Source of the DNA: Bacteroidales bacterium
Lineage (GTDB): Bacteria; Bacteroidota; Bacteroidia; Bacteroidales; JAGOPY01
Length of the DNA stretch: 19,410 nt
NCBI GenBank assembly: GCA_030638325.1
Contig: DAOWEV010000139.1
Span: 1-19,410, forward strand
Direction of reading: 5' to 3'
Shown: positions 8,425-16,370 of the stretch, one piece after another
Layout: every line of letters begins with the position of its first letter
Numbering within the stretch: the first letter of the stretch is position 1
Notes under the pieces: model-generated
Seen by the model: only the letters and a program-made list of their open reading frames with translations
What the model was told of the DNA's origin: nothing
Database searches by the model: none
Position numbers and translations under genes: made by a program

Positions 8425-9228
8425 ATGTGCGGTCGTTATGTATTGGCGCAGAAGATCGAGACCATTGAAAAGCGGTTCAATGTAACGGCACCGGATGGTT
8501 TTGATTACAGGCCCGGGTATAATATCTCACCCGGGCAGTACGCACCGGTCATCACGAACGAAAATCCCCGGGAATTGAGCCTGTTCCGTTTCGGGATGAC
8601 CCCTTTCTGGGCAAAGAAACCGATGTATCTCTTGAACGCCCGGGCAGAAGGGGATCACAACAAAGAGAATAACCCGGAATATAAGGGTGCTAAGGGTATC
8701 ATCACCAAGCCGGCATTTCGTAAACCGGTACGTTCGCAACGTTGCCTAATTATCGCCGATGCCTTTATTGAAGGAACTGAAAAGGAAAAGCTGAGCAAAC
8801 CTTTCGTGGTTTACCTCAGATACGGGGAACGGCCCTTTGCCTTTGCCGGACTGTGGGATACCTGGGCAGACAGGGAAACAGGAGAAGTGGTGTACTCCTT
8901 TTGCATCATCACAACGATAGCCAACAGCCTGTTGCAGAAGCTTCCGCATCACCGTTCTCCGGTGATCCTCCATCGAAAATACGAAAAATCCTGGCTCAGC
9001 AACGAACTCCCATTATCGGATGTCACCCGGATGCTGCAGCCATACCCGGCAGAGCTAATGAACGCTTATCCGATAGACCCGAAGATAAAAAATCCCCGGG
9101 CAGATGGCCCGGACTTGTTAAAGCCAGTAGGGCAAAGGATTGTCCCTGAACACGACATTAGGAGTACGGATGAATTGAGGCTGCAAGGCATGGGAGCGGG
9201 AAAGAGATTTAACGATTGGGCGATGTAA
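8425..9228 (+). CDS. SRAP-family protein (YedK/HMCES-like abasic-site shield)
   Basis: 267 aa. SRAP proteins form a covalent bond to abasic sites in single-stranded DNA through Cys2 and protect them from cleavage and error-prone bypass. The sequence opens MCGRYV, with Cys2 exposed after Met removal. The expected active-site residues are present: Asn71 (LLNARAEG), a Glu in DAFIEG (Glu116, where relatives usually have YEW) and a His in HHRSPVIL (His175 or 176). The body (PGYNISPGQYAPVI, FGMTPFWA, AFAGLWDTW) is standard. It starts 1 nt after the SRPBCC/GyrI-like gene. Its last three codons, including the stop, lie inside an octamer repeat (9221-9302), so the C-terminal tail may have been altered by the repeat. 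SRAP genes often sit near SOS polymerases. Here dnaE and dinB lie about 3-7 kb away. Confidence 0.95.
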   Translation: MCGRYVLAQKIETIEKRFNVTAPDGFDYRPGYNISPGQYAPVITNENPRELSLFRFGMTPFWAKKPMYLLNARAEGDHNKENNPEYKGAKGIITKPAFRKPVRSQRCLIIADAFIEGTEKEKLSKPFVVYLRYGERPFAFAGLWDTWADRETGEVVYSFCIITTIANSLLQKLPHHRSPVILHRKYEKSWLSNELPLSDVTRMLQPYPAELMNAYPIDPKIKNPRADGPDLLKPVGQRIVPEHDIRSTDELRLQGMGAGKRFNDWAM

Positions 9229-9302
9229 CGATTTAACGACGTAGCGATTTTGCACCCAACTTCGAATATCGCTAAATCGCTACATCGTTACATCGCTACA
9301 TC
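9221..9302. repeat. Octamer repeat with complementary arms
   Basis: The left arm 9221-9251 has four 8-bp units (CGATGTAA, CGATTTAA, CGACGTAG, then CGATTTT cut short). After about 16 bp the right arm 9268-9302 has ATCGCTAA, ATCGCTAC, ATCGTTAC, ATCGCTAC and ATC. The arms are complementary (GTAGCGAT against ATCGCTAC) and can form a long hairpin or cruciform. The first unit encodes the last codons and stop of the SRAP gene. The period is 8, unlike the 7-bp repeats elsewhere in the window. It may also serve as a bidirectional terminator. Confidence 0.88.
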
Positions 9303-9365
9303 AAGTCAGGTTATATGCTAAGACAATTGTAAATATGAATATGTTATTGTAAAAAACATCAGGAT

Positions 9366-9770
9366 ATGAAAAAGCAAACCGGAATTTGGCTTGACAAAGA
9401 AAAAGCCATAATAATCAACCTTTCCGAAGGCAAACACACAATCAAATACCTTGAATCAAATATTACTATCAGAGAAAGGATACCCGGCGAAGGCAAAAAG
9501 TTTGGCAGGTTCGGCGGTCAGTTTCTTAGCCTGGAAAACAAAAAAAAGAACCGTATTAAAAAACAAACGGCAAAATACCTTAAAAAAATCGTCTTCGAAA
9601 TTAAAAATTCCGATGAAATAGTACTGTTCGGTCCGGCAGAAATGAAAACCGATCTTGAAAAAATGATACTTGAGAATAGTAAAATAAGCAGTAAATTACT
9701 TGCCGTAAGAACTGCCGACAGCATGACTGAAAACCAATTGGTTGCCTGGGTAAAGGAATACTACAACTAA
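9366..9770 (+). CDS. Small conserved protein of unknown function
   Basis: 134 aa, lysine-rich, soluble, with no signal peptide. It opens MKKQTGIWLDKEKAIII, a beta-strand-like start with the GIWLD motif, has a basic loop (ENKKKNRIKKQTAKYLKKI) and then a Rossmann-like segment SDEIVLFGPAEMKTDLEKMI followed by LAVRTADSMTENQLVAWVKEYY. The FGPAE-plus-helix pattern recalls small bacterial proteins with an eRF1/Pelota domain-3-like fold (baeRF group), but I cannot confirm membership. It stands alone between the SRAP octamer repeat and the convergent lamin-tail gene. The start at 9366 is the first ATG in the frame. No clear promoter or Shine-Dalgarno sequence is visible. Confidence 0.82.
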   Translation: MKKQTGIWLDKEKAIIINLSEGKHTIKYLESNITIRERIPGEGKKFGRFGGQFLSLENKKKNRIKKQTAKYLKKIVFEIKNSDEIVLFGPAEMKTDLEKMILENSKISSKLLAVRTADSMTENQLVAWVKEYYN

Positions 9771-9804
9771 AAAACTCCTAAACTTTACATATACACACCG
9801 ATTC

Positions 9805-11829
9805 CTACTTGGTAAAAGTCCCGTTAACGGTAATTGCCTTGGTTGGAGGTACGGTTAATGTCTTCGGGTTGATTATTAACAGATCCGCGCAGGATGCAGG
9901 TGTTAACGCATCCAGGTCAACTGTACAATCACCGTCGATGGTCACATCTGTTTTGGGGCCTGGCGCGCCGTTGGCCCAGTTGCTGAATCCGGGGGCATTG
10001 CCTTCACTCCAGTTGCCCGTTCCCGTCCATGTTGTGGATCCGTTCAGGCTTTGATAGATACCGTTTGTTTTAGGAGAACCGTGATCACCCGTAAAATTTG
10101 TATTGTCATAGCTCTTTTCCCGGGCAACAGCCGTTGACCAGTTAACACCAAGATTATTGTCATCCGTGATAATGCCGGTGAAAACCATGGAAGCTCCGGT
10201 CGGATTGGGCCAGTTTGGCCCTCCGTCCCATCCGATACTGTCAACCAGCAGGAGAAAATCGGTAACAAGCAGCAATTCATCAGCTGTATTGCCCAAATAG
10301 AGATTTGAATAAACAAAATCAACCGGAACCCCTCCATTTGCAGCCAGGTCACTGTTTCTGCCAAGCACAAGAAACCCGTTAGCAGGCACATTCAAAGGTC
10401 CTCCATTACTTATGGTAAGGCTATCGAAATCTACATCTTTGATCAACCATCTGTTGATATCAATGACAGAGCCAGTCGTATTGTAAATTTCAAACCATTC
10501 TCCCAATGCATCAGTAGTATCTGATGGGTCTTTCATAACCTCGACAATAATAATATCACCGGCAGTCACAGACGAAGTTGTCGTTGTGGCACTGTTAACC
10601 GGAACCGGTAAACCAATCTTGTAGTTAACGTCAGTACCGTAATTTGTGTAAGGGTAGATAATGAAATAATAGACTGTACTTTGTTTCAATCCCGTCCATA
10701 AATATTGCTCATCTCCATTATCAACATTTTTCTTGCCGGAGCCGTCCGAGACATTTGTATCATCATTTTCAGCAGTTCCATCGGTGGGGGGCGTAAATAT
10801 CCCGGTTTCATTTATCAGGATCAGAAACCTGTCGGCCTCAACAGCCCCGTTGTTATCATTCCAGGTAAGCGGTATGGAACCTGGGTATTGCGTTCCGGTT
10901 AAGAAACTCATCACATGGTTCGATGGTTCATCTTTCAGTGTGGTGGCATCATCGGTTACGCCACTGGAATAGTTATTGGACCCATCTACCGACCAGGCTT
11001 TGTAATAGTAGGTGGAATCCTCGCTAAGGCCCGTGTGGTTATAAAACATAGCAGAGCCTTTGTATAATACTGTATCTCCCCCCGGAATTGTATCTCCCGG
11101 GCTATAAGATGTTCCGTCAACAGGAGTGCCAAAAGTTCCATCAGGCGACCAGGCAACCATAACATCATCACTATTGCCATTTTGAATCCAGACAAGGTTT
11201 ATTTGGGTGGTAGAAAAAGCTGTTGCATAGAAGTTAGTTGGGTTGTCAGGCCCGGTAGCGGCACCAAAAGTCTGGCCGGTGTTTAACGCCCCGGAAGTAG
11301 CCAGGGCTGGCGGTAGCCAGGTGAAGCTGGAATACACAGTTCCAGCCCCGGATAACTGTAATGAGAACCCTACTGGTGTGCTGCTGCTTTCAGAGACACC
11401 TATATCTGTAGATGTCATTCCTGATGCAGGGCCATCGGCTGCTGTAAAAGTGCCTTCATAGCTAAGAAACTGCCCTGTGATGACCGTGCCCTGATAACTG
11501 AGGCATAGCCCGTCGGGAGCGCCGTTCTGAATACCATTAGTAGGGTAAACGAAATAATATATGGTGAAGTTATTCACGGTATTGCCAGTTGTAAATGCAT
11601 CCAGGGTCTTGGTGTTGTAAACAGTTAATACAGTTGCACTGCCATTGTATAGATCGATCTGAAAGTCGGACAGCGTATAGCTGCCGGCGTTTTCGATCAC
11701 CACTTCCACGGTTTCATCCACATCTCCAAGATAGTTGTCGTAATGGATTTCATTGATCCATGCATTTTGCCCCATAACCCATAGGGAGAAGAAAATGAAA
11801 ATAAAGCTAAAAAGTAATTTTTGTAACAT
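9805..11829 (-). CDS. Secreted lamin-tail / FN3 domain protein
   Basis: 674 aa. Residues 1-21 form a Sec signal peptide ending VMGQ. Residues of about 22-190 look like a first lamin-tail-like beta domain (NAWINEIHYDNYLGDVDETVEVV). Residues of about 195-420 contain two fibronectin type III-like modules (NPTNFYATAFSTTQINLVW; SSYYYKAWS-type strands). Residues of about 424-555 are a clear lamin-tail domain (DIIIVEVMKDPSD ... GEWFEIYNTTGSVIDINRWLI ... VPANGFLVLGRNSD). The end (WTGTGNWSEGNAPGFSNWANGAPG ... ITVNGTFTK) matches a segment that in similar proteins leads on into further repeats and a T9SS sorting domain, but here a stop follows at once. Either it is truncated or it is exported another way. 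It is probably an extracellular or cell-surface adhesive or structural protein. It lies 286 bp downstream of dnaE on the same strand, with its own candidate promoter at 11872-11879. Confidence 0.88.
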   Translation of the reverse strand: MLQKLLFSFIFIFFSLWVMGQNAWINEIHYDNYLGDVDETVEVVIENAGSYTLSDFQIDLYNGSATVLTVYNTKTLDAFTTGNTVNNFTIYYFVYPTNGIQNGAPDGLCLSYQGTVITGQFLSYEGTFTAADGPASGMTSTDIGVSESSSTPVGFSLQLSGAGTVYSSFTWLPPALATSGALNTGQTFGAATGPDNPTNFYATAFSTTQINLVWIQNGNSDDVMVAWSPDGTFGTPVDGTSYSPGDTIPGGDTVLYKGSAMFYNHTGLSEDSTYYYKAWSVDGSNNYSSGVTDDATTLKDEPSNHVMSFLTGTQYPGSIPLTWNDNNGAVEADRFLILINETGIFTPPTDGTAENDDTNVSDGSGKKNVDNGDEQYLWTGLKQSTVYYFIIYPYTNYGTDVNYKIGLPVPVNSATTTTSSVTAGDIIIVEVMKDPSDTTDALGEWFEIYNTTGSVIDINRWLIKDVDFDSLTISNGGPLNVPANGFLVLGRNSDLAANGGVPVDFVYSNLYLGNTADELLLVTDFLLLVDSIGWDGGPNWPNPTGASMVFTGIITDDNNLGVNWSTAVAREKSYDNTNFTGDHGSPKTNGIYQSLNGSTTWTGTGNWSEGNAPGFSNWANGAPGPKTDVTIDGDCTVDLDALTPASCADLLIINPKTLTVPPTKAITVNGTFTK

Positions 11830-11871
11830 AATTATTTTGTTTTTAATAATTAATATAACTGATCAAGGCCC

Positions 11872-11879
11872 CAAATATA
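11872..11879 (-). promoter_or_regulatory. Candidate -7 box for the lamin-tail gene
   Basis: On the minus strand 11879-11872 reads TATATTTG, a perfect TAnnTTTG, 42 bp upstream of the ATG at 11829. No TTG is found at the matching -33 distance. Its presence suggests the lamin-tail gene is transcribed independently of dnaE. Confidence 0.45.
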
Positions 11880-11933
11880 TGATAATAATTAATAAGGTGG
11901 CATTTAAGCAGTACTTAAAGTGAACTGAGGGGA

Positions 11934-12127
11934 TTTACAGTTTACAATTTACAGTTTACAATTTACAATTTATTTGCCATCCGCCACTCACATCTCGCCC
12001 TGTCGCTCCCTCGCTACTCACGCCTTCGGTCTTCCGACTTCGGACTTTTACATCTCAACTCTAAGCCCTCAACTCTCCTTTCACACTTTACCACTCACCA
12101 TTCACCTCTCACGCTTCACGCCCTCGG
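11934..12127. repeat. Composite heptamer repeat tract between dnaE and the lamin-tail gene
   Basis: Three heptamer blocks lie side by side. 11934-11968 has five TTTACAG/TTTACAA units. 12024-12047 has CTTCGGT, CTTCCGA, CTTCGGA plus CTT, a 24-bp string that recurs exactly at 15131-15154. 12051-12127 has eleven looser in-register units, the last being ACTCACC, ATTCACC, TCTCACG, CTTCACG and CCCTCGG. The dnaE stop (TGA on the minus strand, 12118-12116) lies inside the CTTCACG unit. From about 11985 the plus strand is very rich in C and T. This accounts for essentially all of the 286-bp gap apart from the lamin-tail promoter. Confidence 0.82.
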
Positions 12128-15055
12128 GTCCGCCTTCAAAGGCAGCTTCGCCATCTTCTCCACCTCGAGGCTGGGGAAACCGAACTCCTGAACGACTTTT
12201 CCCAGTATCAGGTAAACACCATAGCCTTTGAAGGGATAATGCAGCAGGGAGGCCGGGAAATGCACTGTGTCAAAGAATTCACCCTCCTCATCCAGGAAGG
12301 CTGCGAAATGCATGATCTCCCGTTTCACCGTCCGCACGTATTTGATGGTCACCAGGCTGCCCACCATCCGTACCATCCTGTCCACATGATCCATCATCTC
12401 CCGGGCTTTGATCTCCCCGCGGAAGGAGGTCTTCAGCAGGTCGAACCAGGAGAGGGTCACCGGCCACCCCAGCAACTCTATCTCATCATAGGCATCTTCC
12501 AGCACATGGTGCTCCAGGCGGGGCAAAGAAAACTTTCTGGCCGGTTCCCGGAACAGCGAAGGGCTCCGGGTGACGGGCCGGCCTTTTCCCAGGAGTAAAT
12601 GTATCTCCCACAGCAACAGGGCCTTCGGTTTTCCTGTAAATCGAAAAGCGCCGATCCTCACAAGCAATATAAGCTGCTCCAGGCCCACGCCGACCCGGGC
12701 AATGAAACCCTCCACTGAAACATATACTCCGTGCTTTTCCCGCTCGAGCTGTACCTGCTTTCCTGTCTTTGTCTCCAGGCTGTCGATATGGATGAACCCG
12801 ATGTATATCCTGTTCCCCCTGATGTTGGTCTTGTAATTGCTGTTGTTTACGCAGGGGAGATGGATCTCCGCACCGCACCTGCCGGCCTCGTTAAAATAGA
12901 CCCACCGTCTAAAAAAGCCTCCGAAGTTATTGATCACGGCTACCATGAACTCAAGCGGGTAATGGGTTTTCAGGTACAGGCTCTGGAAGCTTTCCACTGC
13001 ATAAGAGGCGGAATGGGCTTTCGAGAAAGAATAGCCGGCAAAAGATTCGATCTGCCGCCATACCTCCCGGGTGATCTTATCCGGGTACCCTTTTGCCTTG
13101 CAGTTACTGAAGAACTTGTGGACGATCCTGGTAAACTCTTTTTTGCTTCTGAACTTCCCGCTCATGGCACGTCTCAGCACATCCGCATCGGCCAGGTCGA
13201 GGCCTGCAAAGTGATGGCAGACCTTCAGCACATCTTCCTGGTAAACCATCACGCCATATGTCTCTTCCAATTGCTCCCGCATCACCGGATGGATATATTT
13301 GAACCGGTCCGGATGGTGGAAGCGGTGGATATATTCACGCATCATGCCCGACCTGGAGACGCCGGGGCGGATGATGGAGCTGGCCGCCACCAGGGTCAGG
13401 TAGTTGTCGCAGCGCAGCTTCTTCAAAAGTCCCCGCATGCCCGGGCTCTCAATGTAAAAACAGCCGTTGGTCTCTCCATTTTTCAGTTGCCGTATGACTT
13501 TCGGGTCTTGCTTGAACTTTTTTATATCGTGCACATCCACCCTGATCCCCCGGTTGTATGCGATGATTTCAGCACATTCACGGATATGTCCGATGCCCCG
13601 CTGGCTGAGTATGTCGAACTTCTCAAACCCGATGTCTTCTGCCACATACATGTCCCACTGCGTGGTGGGAAAGCCTTTTGGCGGCAGGTCGAGTGCCGTA
13701 TAGTATGTGACCGGCTCTTCAGAGATCAGGATACCGCCGGCATGGATGCTCCTGATGTTCGGGAAGTCGACCATCATCCGGGCGATCCCGTGGATCTGCC
13801 GGGTGATGTGATTACTGTTGATGCCGGCATCGGGCCGGCTGATCAGCTCGTCGATCTCTTTCTTCGGAAGGCCGTAAACCTTGCCGAGCTCCCGGTAGAT
13901 GGATTTGCCTTTGAAAGTAGACATGGCCCCCAGCAGGGCAGTGTGCTTCTTGCCGTACCTTTTAAAAATATAATCCTGGACGGCATCCCGCTCTTTCCAG
14001 GAATAGTCGATGTCGAAATCGGGCGGACTGCTCCTTTTCGGGTTGATGAAACGTTCAAAGTAAAGGTTTAACTCAATAGGGTCAACATTTGTGATCTTCA
14101 GGCAATAAGCAACTACGCTGTTAGCACCGCTTCCACGCCCGACATGATAAAACCCTCTCGACATGGAATACCTGATGATATCCCAGGCGATCAGGAAATA
14201 AGCTGAAAAACCCATTTTGTGGATGATCTCCAACTCCTTCTTTACACGTTCCGGAGCCTCCCTGTTGTGCTTGCCATAACGGTAATCCAGGCCGTCCCGG
14301 GCCAGCTTTTCTAACAGTATCCTGTCATCGTACCGGCTCCCGGTGAAAGTCTTCTTGTTTTTCACGGATTGGTAGTCAAAATCAATGCTGCAATCCCCTG
14401 CCAGCTTTTCTGTGTTTTTGATGATCTGCGGATAATCCTGAAAGGCCTTCAGCAGTTGCTCCACGGGCCACATCATCTCATCGGGAGCCGCCAGGTCGTG
14501 CGGACTGAGTTTGGTGATGAGGGTATTATTGTGAATGGCCCTCAGGTTCTTATGCAGGAAGGCTTCTTTTTTATCTGCAAAAGTTATGGGTTGCTGCACC
14601 ACGAGTTTCGACTGTTCATGCCTGAATTCCGAAGAGAAGAGCTTCCCGGCCTGTGAAGGCCTGATCCCAATGAATTCGCTTTCTTTTAATTTCTTTGCCG
14701 TGCTGCTTCCAAAGGGATAGATGAAATAGCAGTTATTGAGTGGTGTCGGACGGGCGGGCAGGGGAGTCTTGCTGATATTGTGTTCCGACAGGAACTCGTT
14801 CAGTTCACGGAAGCCTTCGTTGTTTTTTGCCAGGCCCGTATATAATGGGGTGTTGTTATGCCTGAACTCTATCCCGGCCAGCGGCCTGATACCGGCTTCC
14901 CTGCACAGCCTCACAAAGTCTATGACACCGGTGGAGTTGTTGATGTCCGTAAGTCCCAGAACCTGCACATGATGCTTCTGTGCCAGCATTGTCAACTTCT
15001 CCGGCGACAATGTCCCGTAGCGTAAGCTGTAGTATGTGTGCGCGTTTAAGTACAC
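12116..15055 (-). CDS. dnaE2: DNA polymerase III alpha subunit, short DnaE2/ImuC-like translesion form
   Basis: 979 aa, shorter than replicative DnaE (about 1150). The N-terminal PHP domain begins NAHTYYSLRYGTLS. Its first metal-binding His is Asn4, and the usual TDH is TDI (36-38), so PHP nuclease activity is unlikely. The polymerase core is intact: VGRGSGANS (305-313), the catalytic aspartates in PPDFDIDYSW (Asp348, Asp350) and a third in FEKFDILS (Asp481). SFAGYSFSKAHSASYA, helix-hairpin-helix and an OB-fold segment (SLVTIKYVRTVKREIMHFAAFLDEEGEFFDTV) follow. I see no tau-binding tail. This matches damage-inducible alpha subunits that extend past lesions. The start is GTG (15055-15053); a stop lies nine bases upstream, so no other start fits. 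Five GTT repeats (AAC on the messenger) and a heptamer repeat separate it from dinB, 116 bp upstream. The symbol is by similarity; orthology to imuC/dnaE2 is inferred. Confidence 0.93.
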   Translation of the reverse strand: MYLNAHTYYSLRYGTLSPEKLTMLAQKHHVQVLGLTDINNSTGVIDFVRLCREAGIRPLAGIEFRHNNTPLYTGLAKNNEGFRELNEFLSEHNISKTPLPARPTPLNNCYFIYPFGSSTAKKLKESEFIGIRPSQAGKLFSSEFRHEQSKLVVQQPITFADKKEAFLHKNLRAIHNNTLITKLSPHDLAAPDEMMWPVEQLLKAFQDYPQIIKNTEKLAGDCSIDFDYQSVKNKKTFTGSRYDDRILLEKLARDGLDYRYGKHNREAPERVKKELEIIHKMGFSAYFLIAWDIIRYSMSRGFYHVGRGSGANSVVAYCLKITNVDPIELNLYFERFINPKRSSPPDFDIDYSWKERDAVQDYIFKRYGKKHTALLGAMSTFKGKSIYRELGKVYGLPKKEIDELISRPDAGINSNHITRQIHGIARMMVDFPNIRSIHAGGILISEEPVTYYTALDLPPKGFPTTQWDMYVAEDIGFEKFDILSQRGIGHIRECAEIIAYNRGIRVDVHDIKKFKQDPKVIRQLKNGETNGCFYIESPGMRGLLKKLRCDNYLTLVAASSIIRPGVSRSGMMREYIHRFHHPDRFKYIHPVMREQLEETYGVMVYQEDVLKVCHHFAGLDLADADVLRRAMSGKFRSKKEFTRIVHKFFSNCKAKGYPDKITREVWRQIESFAGYSFSKAHSASYAVESFQSLYLKTHYPLEFMVAVINNFGGFFRRWVYFNEAGRCGAEIHLPCVNNSNYKTNIRGNRIYIGFIHIDSLETKTGKQVQLEREKHGVYVSVEGFIARVGVGLEQLILLVRIGAFRFTGKPKALLLWEIHLLLGKGRPVTRSPSLFREPARKFSLPRLEHHVLEDAYDEIELLGWPVTLSWFDLLKTSFRGEIKAREMMDHVDRMVRMVGSLVTIKYVRTVKREIMHFAAFLDEEGEFFDTVHFPASLLHYPFKGYGVYLILGKVVQEFGFPSLEVEKMAKLPLKADPRA

Positions 15056-15083
15056 TGTTGGCTAATGGTTGTTGTTGTTGTTT

Positions 15084-15182
15084 AGTCCGGAGTCCGAAGA
15101 CCGAAGTCCGAAGTAACTTCCGTCTCCCTTCTTCGGTCTTCCGACTTCGGACTTCCGGCTTCTCTCAAATCTCAACTCTCAA
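15084..15182. repeat. Heptamer repeat hairpin between dinB and dnaE
   Basis: The left arm 15084-15111 has AGTCCGG, AGTCCGA, AGACCGA, AGTCCGA. The right arm 15131-15158 has CTTCGGT, CTTCCGA, CTTCGGA, CTTCCGG. The arms are complementary, so the dinB-dnaE messenger can fold here. A second block, CTCTCAA, ATCTCAA, CTCTCAA (15162-15182), overlaps the end of dinB: the last codons and the TGA stop (15174-15172) are read from it. Confidence 0.88.
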
Positions 15183-16326
15183 TGCCCACTGCTCTCCGCA
15201 CCGCCTTCTTCCCGTACCGCAACCGTATCCTGTCCATGGCATTGTAGAGGCTGATCATCTCCGGGGTATCCTCGAACATATCGAGTTGCTGGACGCCGCT
15301 GATCAGGTGGCTGAACCTGACTCCTGCCAGCCGGATGAGCATCCTGCGCTGGTAAAGCTTGTCGAAGAGCTCCAGCGCTACGTTGTTCAGGACATGATCG
15401 AACGAGGTATAGGGTATGCGTCTCTGCAAGGTGTGGGTGTCGAAATTCGAATACCTTATTTTAACGGTCACGCAGGAAGTCAGTTTCTCTTTTTTCCGGA
15501 GTTTGAAGGCCAGTTGCTCCACCTTGCCTGAGATGACCTGCCGGATCTTCGCTACGTCGATGGTATCGGTCTCAAAAGTGATCTCTGAGCCCATGGATTT
15601 TCGCCCGGAATAGGGTTTCACAGGGGTGGGGTCGACCCCGTTGGCTTTTTTCCAGATGATGATCCCGTTCTTTCCCAGCACCTTAACGATCATCTCCGGT
15701 GGTATATGGCTGAGTGTCTCAATGGTGGAGATCCCCATCGACCGCAGCAGCTGGTAGGCCTTTCCCCCGATCATCGGGACCTTCCTGATGGACAGGGGGT
15801 TCAGAAAAGAGTGTACCTGCGCTACCGGGACTTCCAGCTCGCCATTGGGCTTGGCTTCCCCGGTGGCAATTTTGGATACGGTTTTGTTGACCGACAGGCC
15901 GCAAGAGATCGGCAGCCCGGTATGTTTTATGATATCCCTCCGAAGCTCCTGCGTCCATTTCAGGCAACCGAAAAAGCGATCCATCCCGGTGATGTCAATA
16001 TAATGCTCATCGATGGAAGCTTTCTCGTATAGCGGCGCCCGCTCAGCGATGATCTCCGTGACCATGTTGGAATAGCGCGAGTAGATATCCATGTCGCCCC
16101 GGATGATGACGGCATCACCGCATAGCATCCGGGCCGTTTTCATGGGCATGGCCGAATGTACCCCGTACTGCCGGGCCTCATAACTGCAACTGGAAACCAC
16201 CCCCCGGTCGGAGGTGCCCCCAATGATGACAGGCTTGCCGGCCAGGCGGCTGTTCATCAGGCGCTCCACTGACACGAAAAAGGTGTCCAGGTCGAAATGG
16301 ACAATATTCCGGAGATTGTTTATCAT
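15172..16326 (-). CDS. dinB: DinB-type Y-family DNA polymerase (Pol IV-like)
   Basis: 384 aa. It copies past DNA lesions with low fidelity. Palm and fingers are complete: catalytic Asp12 in HFDLDTFFVSVE, steric-gate Phe17, and Asp106/Glu107 in KASIDEHYIDIT (where most relatives have SIDEAY). Later come SCGLSVNKTVSKIATGEAKP (thumb/palm edge), the little-finger domain (KSMGSEITFETDT) and a beta-clamp binding motif QQLDMF (346-351). The tail (LYNAMDRIRLRYGKKAVRRA) resembles other Bacteroidota DinB proteins found next to an alpha subunit. It differs from ImuB, which keeps the clamp motif but loses the catalytic acids. It is first in a dinB-dnaE unit and is divergent from the XRE-S24 repressor. 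Its last three codons fall in heptamer repeat units. Confidence 0.95.
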   Translation of the reverse strand: MINNLRNIVHFDLDTFFVSVERLMNSRLAGKPVIIGGTSDRGVVSSCSYEARQYGVHSAMPMKTARMLCGDAVIIRGDMDIYSRYSNMVTEIIAERAPLYEKASIDEHYIDITGMDRFFGCLKWTQELRRDIIKHTGLPISCGLSVNKTVSKIATGEAKPNGELEVPVAQVHSFLNPLSIRKVPMIGGKAYQLLRSMGISTIETLSHIPPEMIVKVLGKNGIIIWKKANGVDPTPVKPYSGRKSMGSEITFETDTIDVAKIRQVISGKVEQLAFKLRKKEKLTSCVTVKIRYSNFDTHTLQRRIPYTSFDHVLNNVALELFDKLYQRRMLIRLAGVRFSHLISGVQQLDMFEDTPEMISLYNAMDRIRLRYGKKAVRRAVGIES

Positions 16327-16370
16327 TTAATTTTTTGGAATTACCATTATTTTAATGGAAAAGGGTTTGA

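Noticed and set aside
11934..12127. Possible CRISPR array
   Set aside because: Units are 7 bp with no spacers and no cas genes are nearby. CRISPR repeats are about 24-40 bp with spacers of similar length.
12731..14071. 446-codon open frame on the plus strand inside dnaE
   Set aside because: It is antisense to well-conserved DnaE motifs, its translation shows no recognisable domain, and long antisense frames are expected in this GC-richer gene.
12116..15055. Main replicative DnaE
   Set aside because: It is too short, has a degenerate PHP domain, no tau-binding tail, and sits next to dinB and an S24 repressor, the context of a damage-response alpha subunit.
15719..16032. Open frames overlapping dinB on both strands
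   Set aside because: They are shadows of the conserved Y-family polymerase coding sequence.
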